Notes under the pieces: generated by a model | Told to the model about the DNA's origin: nothing | The model's database searches: none | The model's input: only the letters and a program-made list of their open reading frames with translations | Position numbers and translations under genes: made by a program | Source: Candidatus Hydrogenedentota bacterium | GTDB lineage: Bacteria > Hydrogenedentota > Hydrogenedentia > Hydrogenedentales > SLHB01 | DNA: 64,000 nt | Assembly (NCBI GenBank): GCA_016215105.1 | Contig: JACRLJ010000009.1 | Location: 78,756 to 142,755 of the forward strand | Reading direction: 5' to 3' | Shown: piece after piece, positions 43,283 through 52,325 of the stretch | How the letters are laid out: every line of letters begins with the position of its first letter | Numbering within the stretch: position 1 is the first letter of the stretch

Positions 43283-44296
43283 CTACTCCCGTAACAATAC
43301 GTCCGCCGCAAGTCGCGTTTTAGCGAGCAATCTGCGAAACGCGGCGTTACTTTTCGCCAAGCTCCGCAACGAAACAATGAGCTTACGCTGTAAACGATAG
43401 CGTGTGAGCGGCGTCCGGCGCGTGCTCGCGCTGCCCTGCGCTGCGTCGAGCGGCGTCCAAAGCCCGTCCAGTGGAAAGCCGAAGACACGCAAGTCGTCTG
43501 GATCGAGTTGTCGTATGATCGTCTGCGCGATCTCGAGCTTGGCGGAATCGCCGGCCAGTTCTGTCGCCCATTTGTTGAGCGACGCAGTGGAAGGCCGTGA
43601 GTGCTGCGTGACGCCGATGGGGTCACCCAACCCCGGCGCCGGTTTCACGTCGTTTGCCCCTTCGCCGTAGTTGATGGTCTCCTTCTCGAACGGAACGCCG
43701 AGGTAGGCGTAGATCAGCCCCATCCAGGTCTCAGGATCGGTGACGAGATCCTCGTAGCGGACATGAAAGTACGGCGCGCGTTTTTCGCGCAGAAATCTCG
43801 CCATCGCGGGCACGTACCGGTGCAAGATGGGATTGTAGTTCTGTGCAGCCTGGTAATCTCCGTCGAAAAACGAATTCGCGTACGACGAGAGTATGGCCAG
43901 CGGGTGACGCGTCAAGACAACGTATTTGGCGTCCGGGAATAGCTTCTGAATGAAGGGCAGGACAAGCGCGTAGGCCGGAGTCTTGTCCAGAAAAAAGCGC
44001 TTGCCGGAATTCGCCAACACGCGCCCGTATAGAACGTCACAGTACGCCCGGCACGCGTCGATGTAGTCCTGTTCTTTGCCCGGCAGCTGCTCGACAAACA
44101 GCCGCTGCGATTCCGCCGCCAGGATATGGTCATAGGGCGCCTTGTCCACCTTATCGAAGTAGCCGAGATGGGCCAGCGGCGTCAGCAGATGCGGTTCCGG
44201 CCCGCCCAGAATCATGGAATGCGACTCGAGCATCCGTTCTAGCAGGGTAGTCCCCGAACGCGGTGCGCCAATCACAAAGATCAGTGGGACGCTCAT
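43283..44296 (-). CDS. Sulfotransferase-family protein
   Basis: A 337-residue PAPS-dependent sulfotransferase starts at ATG 44296 because GAAGGACAGG lies just upstream and the fold begins immediately (VPLIFVIGAPRSGTTLLERM). That segment is the 5'-phosphosulfate-binding P-loop. The 3'-phosphate-binding strand is YVVLTRHPLAILSSYANSF with Arg and Ser in place. FHVRYEDLVTDPETW and KPAPGLGDPIGV complete the family pattern. It likely sulfates a carbohydrate or lipid. It is first in a three-gene minus-strand operon and diverges from the GH3-like gene. Confidence 0.9.
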   Translation of the reverse strand: MSVPLIFVIGAPRSGTTLLERMLESHSMILGGPEPHLLTPLAHLGYFDKVDKAPYDHILAAESQRLFVEQLPGKEQDYIDACRAYCDVLYGRVLANSGKRFFLDKTPAYALVLPFIQKLFPDAKYVVLTRHPLAILSSYANSFFDGDYQAAQNYNPILHRYVPAMARFLREKRAPYFHVRYEDLVTDPETWMGLIYAYLGVPFEKETINYGEGANDVKPAPGLGDPIGVTQHSRPSTASLNKWATELAGDSAKLEIAQTIIRQLDPDDLRVFGFPLDGLWTPLDAAQGSASTRRTPLTRYRLQRKLIVSLRSLAKSNAAFRRLLAKTRLAADVLLRE

Positions 44297-44368
44297 GACC
44301 TGTCCTTCAACCGGTTCCCTGTGCGCAGTATACCGGTTCATGCGCCTAACATAAACCACGTTTCATTT

Positions 44369-44376
44369 GCTAGAAT
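44369..44376 (+). promoter_or_regulatory. Extended -10 (TGCTAGAAT) directly upstream of a start codon
   Basis: TAGAAT at 44371-44376, preceded by TGC, lies only 6 nt before ATG 44383, and no SD is present. The gene diverges from its neighbour and so needs its own promoter here. Transcription would begin at or next to the ATG. A similar TGCTAGAAT at 30691-30699 precedes rel. Confidence 0.4.
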
Positions 44377-44382
44377 CGCCCC

Positions 44383-46425
44383 ATGCTTACCCGTACGATA
44401 CGAATCCTGCTTTCGGCCGGTTGTTTGGCGTCCATCTGTCTGACCGCCGGCGCCGCATTCGGCGCGGAGTCCAATAACTTCGCCCGAACAGACGCATCGC
44501 CGAAGAAAGATAATCCGGACAAGAAAGTACTGGCGCCCCCTGCCGCCGCGCCGTCCATTGCCGAATTCGTCCAAACGCTCACGCCGAACGAGCGCATCAC
44601 CCAACTGATGCTCGTCACCGTTCTTGGAAGGAACGCGCCCAATAGCGAGGACATGATGTTCCTGAGCCGGTACGCGCCGGGTGGCGTCATCATACCCGCG
44701 ACGCTGCGTCCCTCCTCGGCGGCCGGCTACGTCACGGCGTTGCGGCGCCTGCCAGTCGAAAAGCGGCGGGGCATCCCGTTGTTCATCGCGACGAACCTGT
44801 ACAGCCTCGAACAGCCTGGGGCCACGGCCTTCTTCAGTCAGCTTCCGTCTATGCTGTCCATAGCCGCTGCGAATGACCCGGACACTACGGAGCGACTGGG
44901 AACGTTTGTCGCCGGTTATCTCAACGCGATGGGCTTCAACATGCACCTGGGCCCGTCGCTGGAGCTCGCGCCAATCCTTCCCGGCGCCAAGGGTTCACTG
45001 CAAAGTTTTGGAGGTAATCCCGAATTTGCCGCCACGGCGGGCTCCGCGATGATTCGCGGCTTGACTGAAAACGGAATTGTGGTGGTTGCGATGGGGTTTC
45101 CCGGCGGTGGCGCGAACCGGCTGCCGAAACAGCCGGCGGTGTTGATGACTCCCAAGGCGGCGCTCGCGGAGAAGGATCTGCTGCCGTACGCGCGCGCCAT
45201 CTCTCAGGGCGCTCAGGTCATTCACGTGGGCAACACGCGGGTCCCGTCACTTGAGCCCGACAAACGCCCGGCGAGTTTGTCCAAGGCTGTCATGCGCGAC
45301 CTATTGCGGGATCAACTCAAATTCGATGGCGTTGTCATGGTGGGGCCGATCGACTCTCCGGACGTCGGCGAATTGATCGACCCTCAGCAGGCTGCGGTCC
45401 AGGCCATCCTCTCCGGCGCCGACATGATTCTGTGGAATGAAATGGGACCCCGAGTAATCAAGGCCATGGAGAAGATTTCCGTGGCCGTCGACGCGGGCGT
45501 TATTGGTCAGGAAACGATCGACGCGGCCTGCGTGCGCGTGATAACTCTCAAAGAGAAGATGGGCCTGCGCGCGCGCCCCCTTCCGAAGCCGGGCGATGCG
45601 GAAAAGATCGAGAAGAATAAGTCGTACCCCAAAGAGGCGTATGAAATCGAGCGCCATGCCATTACGCTGGTCAAGAACACCGGCAACGTGCTGCCGTTGA
45701 ATAAAGGGGCCTCAGTGCCAATTGGCGTCACCGGCATGGTGGGCGTCGAGGTCTTCAAGAACGCCCTCGAAAAATACATCAAGCCCATTTCGATGCAGCC
45801 GATCGGAAGTGCGAAGTATGTCGGTGACATCGAGCGATTCGAAATCGATCGCCTGGTTCGCACTGGAACCGGTCTGCGCACGACGATTTGCATATTCGCA
45901 AACGCGGTCCGGACCCGAGGTGAAGTCGACCTGATCCGCGCGCTAAAGGCGAAAGGAACGAACGTTGTCGTCGTGCTTTTCGGCTACCCGGACTCGCTTC
46001 CCGATCTCGTGGATGCGGACGCGATTGTGGTCGCCTACTGCGAAGGGCGCCTGGTCAACGAGAGCCTGAAGGCCGCAGCGGAAGCCCTGGTAGGCGAAGG
46101 CGCCATCGGCGCGCTTCCGTCTGTTCCGGATATCGCGGTGAAGACGGGGACGCCCCAAAAATTCAACGCGTTTTGCGTAGTTCGTTCCCCGGCGGGAACG
46201 CTGCCGGTTACGATTGACGCGCCCTTTGTCGCGGGCTTCGGGCTATCCTACGGCGCGTCGCGCGCGATGGAGAAGGCCGAGTGGGACTTCGGTGACGGTA
46301 CGCGCGCCAAGGGCATCGAAGCGGAGCACACATACGCGGAGCCAGGGAATTACGATGTGACCTTGACCGGGAAAGATCGCAAGGGAGAAACTGTGGAGCG
46401 CACGTTCAAAGCGGCAGTGGAGTAG
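44383..46425 (+). CDS. Secreted GH3-like protein lacking catalytic residues, with PKD domain
   Basis: A 680-residue exported protein (signal peptide to about residue 28) has the overall path of GH3 beta-N-acetylhexosaminidases/glucosidases: ITQLMLVTV, FNMHLGPSLELAPILPG, then FDGVVMVGPIDSP, SGADMILWN and the second domain (AITLVKNTGNVLPLN). The KHFPGHG loop reads AMGFPGGGA and the SDDL nucleophile segment reads VGPID, so the substrate Lys-His, the Asp/His dyad and the nucleophile Asp all appear lost. A PKD domain (AEWDFGDGTRAKGIEAEHTY) ends the protein. It is probably a glycan-binding or scaffold protein. It is followed 55 bp later by a cellulase-like fusion. Confidence 0.85.
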   Translation: MLTRTIRILLSAGCLASICLTAGAAFGAESNNFARTDASPKKDNPDKKVLAPPAAAPSIAEFVQTLTPNERITQLMLVTVLGRNAPNSEDMMFLSRYAPGGVIIPATLRPSSAAGYVTALRRLPVEKRRGIPLFIATNLYSLEQPGATAFFSQLPSMLSIAAANDPDTTERLGTFVAGYLNAMGFNMHLGPSLELAPILPGAKGSLQSFGGNPEFAATAGSAMIRGLTENGIVVVAMGFPGGGANRLPKQPAVLMTPKAALAEKDLLPYARAISQGAQVIHVGNTRVPSLEPDKRPASLSKAVMRDLLRDQLKFDGVVMVGPIDSPDVGELIDPQQAAVQAILSGADMILWNEMGPRVIKAMEKISVAVDAGVIGQETIDAACVRVITLKEKMGLRARPLPKPGDAEKIEKNKSYPKEAYEIERHAITLVKNTGNVLPLNKGASVPIGVTGMVGVEVFKNALEKYIKPISMQPIGSAKYVGDIERFEIDRLVRTGTGLRTTICIFANAVRTRGEVDLIRALKAKGTNVVVVLFGYPDSLPDLVDADAIVVAYCEGRLVNESLKAAAEALVGEGAIGALPSVPDIAVKTGTPQKFNAFCVVRSPAGTLPVTIDAPFVAGFGLSYGASRAMEKAEWDFGDGTRAKGIEAEHTYAEPGNYDVTLTGKDRKGETVERTFKAAVE

Positions 46426-46480
46426 CTTCGGGAGCGGCGCGGTTCGACTGCCGCCTACGGGCGGATGGAGAGATCGGGAA

Positions 46481-49400
46481 ATGTCGTTGAACCGTTTAGG
46501 GATCGCCTGTCTAATCTCACTGGTCGTAGCCGGAGCCGCACGCGCTGCCGAGCCTCGAATCAAATGGACCTACACCGCCGCCTCCACTCTGTACGCGCCG
46601 CCGCTGGTGGCGGACGTGAATCCCGGCAAGCCCGGCCTGGAAACCATTATCAGCGACAGCGAGGTCCGGCGCCTGCGATGTGTTGACGCCACGGGCCAAC
46701 CCCTCTGGGAGTACGACGGCCACTGGAGGCGCCGCCTCACCTCCGCCGCGGCGTTGAGTTGGTCTGCCCGCGCTGGCCTGGGGACCCTGCTCATCGGCAA
46801 TGACGACGGCGCGCTCAGTTGCATTGACGCAAAGAGTGGGGAAGGGTTGTGGCAGAAGAAAGTGGGAGGCATGGAGTGGGGGACCGCGATCTGGGCCGAC
46901 CTTAACGGTGATGGCAAAGACGAGGCCGTCGCGGGTACGGAAAACGCCGGCGTAGTCGCGTTTGCCGCGGACGGCTCGCCCTTGTGGAGCTATCAAACCA
47001 CGCCGCCCCTCCACATTCAATGCCCTATCGGCGCAGCGGACATCGATGGCGACGGTAAGCAGGAAATCTTCGGCGCGGCAAGTGTAGCGGGTCTATTCTG
47101 CCTGAATGGCGACGGCTCGCTGCGCTGGTCTCGCGCCACCGGAGATGACTTCTACAGCACCGTGGCCATCGCTGACGCCGACGGTGACGGAAAGCCTGAA
47201 GTGTACGCGATATCCAGCGATGACAACGCCCTGTACTGTTTCGACGCGCGGACGGGAAACGTCATCCAGGAAACCCACCTACTCGCCGGAGGCGACGCCT
47301 ACCCAAGCTCCTCTATCGCCATTGGCGACATCGATCGTGATGGCAAAGAGGAAATCGTCGTGGGAGACATTCTCGGCAATGTCTATTGCGTCGATTGTAC
47401 AGGACAGATTCGATGGGTGTTTCAGACGGATAAGCGCACCCACGCGGCCCCGTCGCTGGCCGACGTGGACGGCGACGGCGAAATCGAAGTGCTCGTCGCC
47501 TCCGGAGATCACAACCTCTACTGTCTGAATAGTGCCGGGGCGCTGAAATGGCGCTTCAAGGCGGACCTGCGTCTGATGTATCCCGCGACAATCGCCGACG
47601 TTGACGCTGACGGCAAGACCGACATCCTGTTTGGCGGCAGCGATCACCTGTTACGCTGCATCACGCTGGACGGGCGCTACACGCCCTCGCTGGCGCCGTG
47701 GCCGTCACGGCGCTTCGACGCCGCACAGTCTGGCAGCGCGTTCGGCAAGCGCTCCAAATCCGCCGCGCAAACGGTTGAGGAAACCACCCCATTGCTCGTG
47801 AATGGCGGGTTCGAACTCGGCAAAGTAACCAAAGGACAAGACCAATATCCCAAAGGTGCGGACATCTATGAACGGCGTCAAAACCAGCCGCGCGGTTGGT
47901 ACGTCGAAGGTGGCGCCGCCGATGCTTGCGCATTGGATCGCGAGACCAAGCGAACGGGCCAGAGCGCGGCAAAGGTTTCTCTCGGCGCCAAGCCCGTTCG
48001 TCTGATCAGCGAAGAAGCCGCGCTCGAACGTGATGTGAAAAGTGTGGACGCGTCAGTATGGGGCCACGGACCGGAAGGCGCCTCGGCAGTGTTGCGGTGG
48101 AACGGACCACAAGGCGTTCTTCGCGAAGACCCGCTGGCGCTGGGCGAAACCAAAGACGGGTGGCGGCAGTTCCGCGCCGTGAAACTCATTCCCCCACGTG
48201 GCGCGCGCGGGGTTGCGCTCGTGTGCGTGTGCCCCGCTGGAAAAGAATCATCCATTTCGTGGGACGACGCGGAAGTGATCGGAACCTTTGCGCGTCCCTA
48301 TCAATTGCGCGCTTTGGTGAATCAGGCCGGCTACGACGCCGGTATGCCGAAGCTGTTCACGGCGCAATCCAATTTCCCGGCGGATGCCGCGCAATTCGAG
48401 TTGCTGTCCGAAGACGGAAAGATCGCGTATTCGGCGCCCCTCCAGGCGCGTGGCCGCATCAAAGGCGCCTACGACAACGATTGGGGCTTCAACTACTGGC
48501 GCGGCGACTTCACCAAGTTCGATACTCCAGGCCGCTACTGGATTCGGCTCACCATCGGCGGCGCGTCAGACGTATCGTGGCCGTTCGAGATCGGCCCCAA
48601 TGTGTTGTGGGACAAGACGGCGCGGCCCGCCTATCGGTTCTTTTACTATCAACGCTGCGGCTTCGATGTCCCTGGCTTCCACAAAGCGTGTCATCTGGAT
48701 GACTCGACCAACCCTGAGCACACCAAACAGTATGACCTCGCCGGCGGCTGGCACGACGCGGGCGACTACAACAAGTATCACAATGCGCCCTACGCGCTCG
48801 CCCTCGCGCGGGCATACGGCAATCAGAAAACCCTCTTCGACACGCAGGACGAGGACCACAACGGCCTAAGCGATTTCCTCGACGAAATCCTCTGGGGCGG
48901 CGATCATGTGCGGCGCATGATCCTGCCGGACGGCTCCGTGCCGGGCGGCATTACCAGCGGATACGGATTCTGGGGGCCGCCTGAACTGGAGACGGACAAC
49001 AAACCCTTAACCGGCGACGAACGACCGCTGACCCCGCCTGAGTCCGGCGGCGATCCGGGCAGCCATCTGAACGCCATGGCGAAGATCGCGCGCCTTGCGA
49101 AGAATCCCGCGCCCTACATCGAGGCGGCCGAGCGGTCCCTCCGCTGGCTTCGCGAGAAGAATCTGAATATTCCTGCCCAGTTTGCCGCGGCAATAGACCT
49201 TTACCTTGCGACCAAGGACGACAAGTACGCGCAGCTCGCGAAGGAACTCTTTCCCAAAGCGGGATTGGACGACGTTGATGCCGTGGAGGCGTATGACGCC
49301 GCGTTCAAGGAAGACCACCGCGAAGAACTCAAGAAGCGGCTCACGGCGCGCGCGGACGAGATTCTAAGCCTTGCCGACAACCCATTCGGCGTCTATACCT

Positions 49401-49858
49401 TCGGGCCGAAGGAGAAACCCAATTTCTTCAATACCCCGGCCAAAGACAAGGGCTGGCACGTCGGAACCAGCAGCCACCTCGTCGAAGGCGCCAACCTCGT
49501 CGCGCAGGCGTATCGCTACAACCCCGATCCGCGTTACCTCGTGTTCATCTACGATCAGTTCAATTGGACACTGGGCTGCAATCCCTACGACATCAGTCTG
49601 ATGGAAGGCGTCGGCAGCGCCAACCCGCCCTCGTACCATCAGCGGCTGACCTTTGCCGGCGTCCCGCGCGGGGCCGTGCCCGGCAGCGTCGTCAACGGCA
49701 TCACCTGCCGCGACATCAGCGATGACCGCCCCTACTTCGACATGCGCGGCCTCGACATCCCCGATTTCGAGCCAAACGAATGCTGGCTGCCCCACAACGC
49801 GAACTACATCAACGCGCTGGTGAACCTGGAAACGATATACGCAATGAAAGGCCGGTAA
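46481..49858 (+). CDS. FG-GAP/VCBS propeller fused to a GH9 glycoside hydrolase
   Basis: A 1125-residue secreted protein has a signal peptide ending in GAARAAE. Residues about 25-410 contain repeats of DxDGDGKxE type (ADLNGDGKDEAVAG, AADIDGDGKQEIFG, DVDGDGEIEVLVAS), an integrin-like calcium propeller. A beta-sandwich (about 430-600) and a CelD-type Ig-like domain (LRALVNQAGYDAGMPKLFTA) follow. The GH9 (alpha/alpha)6 domain (about 700-1120) has GGWHDAGDYNKY, with the catalytic Asp near 758. Near the end it has NECWLPHNANYINALVNLE, where a Glu serves as acid. GH9 enzymes cut beta-1,4-glucans. The fused propeller probably anchors the enzyme to substrate or surface. Confidence 0.9.
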   Translation: MSLNRLGIACLISLVVAGAARAAEPRIKWTYTAASTLYAPPLVADVNPGKPGLETIISDSEVRRLRCVDATGQPLWEYDGHWRRRLTSAAALSWSARAGLGTLLIGNDDGALSCIDAKSGEGLWQKKVGGMEWGTAIWADLNGDGKDEAVAGTENAGVVAFAADGSPLWSYQTTPPLHIQCPIGAADIDGDGKQEIFGAASVAGLFCLNGDGSLRWSRATGDDFYSTVAIADADGDGKPEVYAISSDDNALYCFDARTGNVIQETHLLAGGDAYPSSSIAIGDIDRDGKEEIVVGDILGNVYCVDCTGQIRWVFQTDKRTHAAPSLADVDGDGEIEVLVASGDHNLYCLNSAGALKWRFKADLRLMYPATIADVDADGKTDILFGGSDHLLRCITLDGRYTPSLAPWPSRRFDAAQSGSAFGKRSKSAAQTVEETTPLLVNGGFELGKVTKGQDQYPKGADIYERRQNQPRGWYVEGGAADACALDRETKRTGQSAAKVSLGAKPVRLISEEAALERDVKSVDASVWGHGPEGASAVLRWNGPQGVLREDPLALGETKDGWRQFRAVKLIPPRGARGVALVCVCPAGKESSISWDDAEVIGTFARPYQLRALVNQAGYDAGMPKLFTAQSNFPADAAQFELLSEDGKIAYSAPLQARGRIKGAYDNDWGFNYWRGDFTKFDTPGRYWIRLTIGGASDVSWPFEIGPNVLWDKTARPAYRFFYYQRCGFDVPGFHKACHLDDSTNPEHTKQYDLAGGWHDAGDYNKYHNAPYALALARAYGNQKTLFDTQDEDHNGLSDFLDEILWGGDHVRRMILPDGSVPGGITSGYGFWGPPELETDNKPLTGDERPLTPPESGGDPGSHLNAMAKIARLAKNPAPYIEAAERSLRWLREKNLNIPAQFAAAIDLYLATKDDKYAQLAKELFPKAGLDDVDAVEAYDAAFKEDHREELKKRLTARADEILSLADNPFGVYTFGPKEKPNFFNTPAKDKGWHVGTSSHLVEGANLVAQAYRYNPDPRYLVFIYDQFNWTLGCNPYDISLMEGVGSANPPSYHQRLTFAGVPRGAVPGSVVNGITCRDISDDRPYFDMRGLDIPDFEPNECWLPHNANYINALVNLETIYAMKGR

Positions 49859-49994
49859 CGCGGCCGAATACGCTAGGCCTTATGCCACGGAAAACACACC
49901 GCGGCATAGCCGCAACCAAAGTGAATAGGCGTTTCCGAAAGCCGTAATCTGATTGTGTGAACAAGAGGCAACCAGCACGACGGAGGGAAACGCC

Positions 49995-51526
49995 ATGAAA
50001 GAGTTTATGACAAAGTACGCGGGCAAAATCAAGGGTGTTATGTCGGGGGGATGGAGATGTACCTGCAGCATGTCAGCGTACTCTTGAAGGACTTCGGGCG
50101 CCACGTGGAAGAGGTGTCGTCGCAGGTGAAAGCGGCGGCATTGTCGTGGGCGAGCGAGTCGGGTCGTCCGATTCAGTACTTGGCGTCGTCGCAGGTGAGT
50201 AAGGAGGACATGGCGCGCGCCATCGCGCAACGCGATGGCGTGTCGGAGGGGCCGGTGTGCGTGCTGACGTGTGTGGAGCCGTGTAGGACTTTCGATATTT
50301 GTCGAAACCGTGAAACAAAGCAACTGGACTTGGTGGTCCGTCCGCGCAAATGCCTGTTTGTGTATCATTACTTTATCCACCCGGAACTGGGCTGGGGCTA
50401 TGTTCGGCTTCAAACGTGGTTTCCATTTCACGTGCAGGTGGGGCTTAATGGGCGGACCTGGTTAGCTCGCCAGATGGACACCGCCGGATTGGGATATCTG
50501 AAGTCGGACAACTGCTTTCCCTGGGTGGCGGATTTCTCCCGGGCTCAGGCGCTACTGGACGAGCAGTTGACGGTGAACTGGTCAGGCCTGTTGGACGGAT
50601 TTGCGGACCAGATTTTTCCGGTGCGGGAGTCAATCTTTGCCCGTCACCGAGTCTCGTACTACTGGAGCGTGTTTCAAAGTGAATGGGCTACCGATGTGGT
50701 ATTCGCAGACCGTGATACGCTGCGCGTCTTGTATCCTCGCTGGGTGCATCACGGTCTGACAACGTTGCACAGCGTAGACACCATGCGCTTCTTGGGACGC
50801 ACAGTGTCCGTTCAGAACGGGCGAGTACCGGTGCGTTTTGCGGGCGAGGTGGTCAGCGATGTGAAACGGCGAGAGGAAGGGGTGCGTCTTAAGCACCGCA
50901 TGGATAAGAACAGTGTGAAGCTTTATGACAAGGCATACACTTCGCGCGGCAGCGTGGTACGCGTTGAGACGACTCTGAATGACTCCTCGCCTTTCCGGGT
51001 GTTCCGAGCCAAAGAAGGCGCACCCGAAGAACAAAAGACTTGGCAGACCTTGCGCGCTGGAGTGGCCGACCTGGCCCGGCGAGCCCAGGTTTCCCAGGCT
51101 GCCAACGCGCGCTACTTGGGCGCCTTGACTCAAGTGGACGACGGGACGGCTTTGGGGCGCCTGCTTGAGCGTGTGCAACGGCCTATCACCCGGCACGGTC
51201 GCCGCACGCGCGCCCTACATCCGTTCGAAAACCCAGACGCTGCTCTGCTCAATGCCGTGAGCCACGGACAGTTTCTCCTTAATGGCTTCCGTAACCACGA
51301 CCTGCAGACCCTGTTGTTTTTGGGCGTTCCCCGCGATGCCGCCGAAGCTCGCCACCGCTCAGCCCAAGTCTCGCGAGCCCTTGCTCGCCTGCGCGCTCAT
51401 GGCTTAATCAAGAAGGTCCCCCATGAGTACCGCTATCATCTTACCGCTTCGGGAAGAACGCTTGCCGCAGCAATCTCCGCCGCCAAAGCTGCCTCCGTAA
51501 GTGCTTTAGTCGACAAGGCCGCATGA
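49995..51526 (+). pseudogene. Multicopy-family protein gene with broken 5' end (main frame 50051-51526)
   Basis: The long frame from ATG 50051 encodes 491 residues. It contains VLLKDFGRHVEEVSSQVKAA, VCVLTCVEPCRTFDICRNRE, VSYYWSVFQSEWATDVVF and a C-terminal winged-helix-like part (SRALARLRAHGLIKKVPHEY). I recall this family as widespread and often multicopy, possibly element-associated, with unknown function. Remembered full-length members begin with a K-Y-x-x-K-I/V-x-GVxSGFDRLxFRGTL block. Here GGAGGG and ATG 49995 open MKEFMTKYAGKIKGVMSG in another frame, which stops at 50087. The FDRL block is therefore deleted and the frame shifted. Translation from 50051 would still give most of the protein, but without an SD. 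Confidence 0.65.
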
Positions 51527-51588
51527 TAAATCCTGCGTACCGTAACAAGAAATCAAACGTTAGTAGTGCATAGTGCAGAGAGTTGACT

Positions 51589-52257
51589 ATGAATCGTGAG
51601 ACCGCGAATCCAGTATGGGAGTCCTTTTGGAGCCTGAAGAGGAATCACGAATGGTGGACACACGCCGCGCCGGAGATCGAGGAGTTCGTTGCTTCGCAGT
51701 CGGCGCAAATCCGGCCTGACGTGCTGGATCTTGGGTGTGGCTTGGGCCGGCACGCCATCTTGTTCGCTCAGGCTGGGTTCCGCGTGACTGCTGTGGACGG
51801 TTCCCCAGCCGCGATCCGGCGCCTGCGAGAGTGGGCTGACCGGCTGTCATTGCGCGTCCAGACTGAGGTCTGTGATTTTCTCGGGGGGCGCATGCCGCCC
51901 GCGTCATTCGACATCATATTGAGCTACAACGTGATCTATCACGGACGCCGCGAAAAGTTCGCCGCCGCCATAGATCGCGTTTGCGCGCTCCTGCGGCCGG
52001 GCGGCTTGTTCTATTTCACGTGCCCAACACGCAACGATGGGAAATACGGATTCGGCAGGGAACTTGCGCCGCACACGTTCGAGTGCGAAAAGTCCATTAC
52101 CCCCGGCGACATCCACTATTTCGCGGACGAAGCGGACCTAGACGAATTGTTGTCCAAATTTCGTTTGCGTGAACGGACCAAGCGCGAGGGGCGCTGGAAC
52201 AACGAAGGCGAAGATCAGTTCTATTCGAATTGGCACGTGCTCGCCGAGAAGATCTGA
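51589..52257 (+). CDS. Class I SAM-dependent methyltransferase
   Basis: This 222-residue methyltransferase resembles the TehB/Methyltransf_25 group. The SAM-binding core is VLDLGCGLGRHAILFAQAG, followed by VTAVDGSPAAI (acidic residue after strand 2), FDIILSYNVIYH (strand 4) and LLRPGGLFYFTCPT (strand 5). ATG 51589 is the start, with GAGAG about 7 nt upstream. The substrate is unknown; small molecules are usual for this group. It stands alone between the broken multicopy-family gene and the convergent UroD-family gene. Confidence 0.88.
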   Translation: MNRETANPVWESFWSLKRNHEWWTHAAPEIEEFVASQSAQIRPDVLDLGCGLGRHAILFAQAGFRVTAVDGSPAAIRRLREWADRLSLRVQTEVCDFLGGRMPPASFDIILSYNVIYHGRREKFAAAIDRVCALLRPGGLFYFTCPTRNDGKYGFGRELAPHTFECEKSITPGDIHYFADEADLDELLSKFRLRERTKREGRWNNEGEDQFYSNWHVLAEKI

Positions 52258-52304
52258 TGTAGTTGCTCGCGGCAAGAACTGCCCCCGCGCGCCCGCGTCA
52301 ACCG

Positions 52305-52323
52305 GACCCCAAACCCTAGACCC
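52305..52323 (-). repeat. Inverted copy of the 19-nt motif GGGTCTAGGGTTTGGGGTC
   Basis: The exact reverse complement of 6896-6914 lies between the convergent methyltransferase and UroD-family genes, ending 2 nt before the UroD stop. Confidence 0.7.
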
Positions 52324-52325
52324 TC

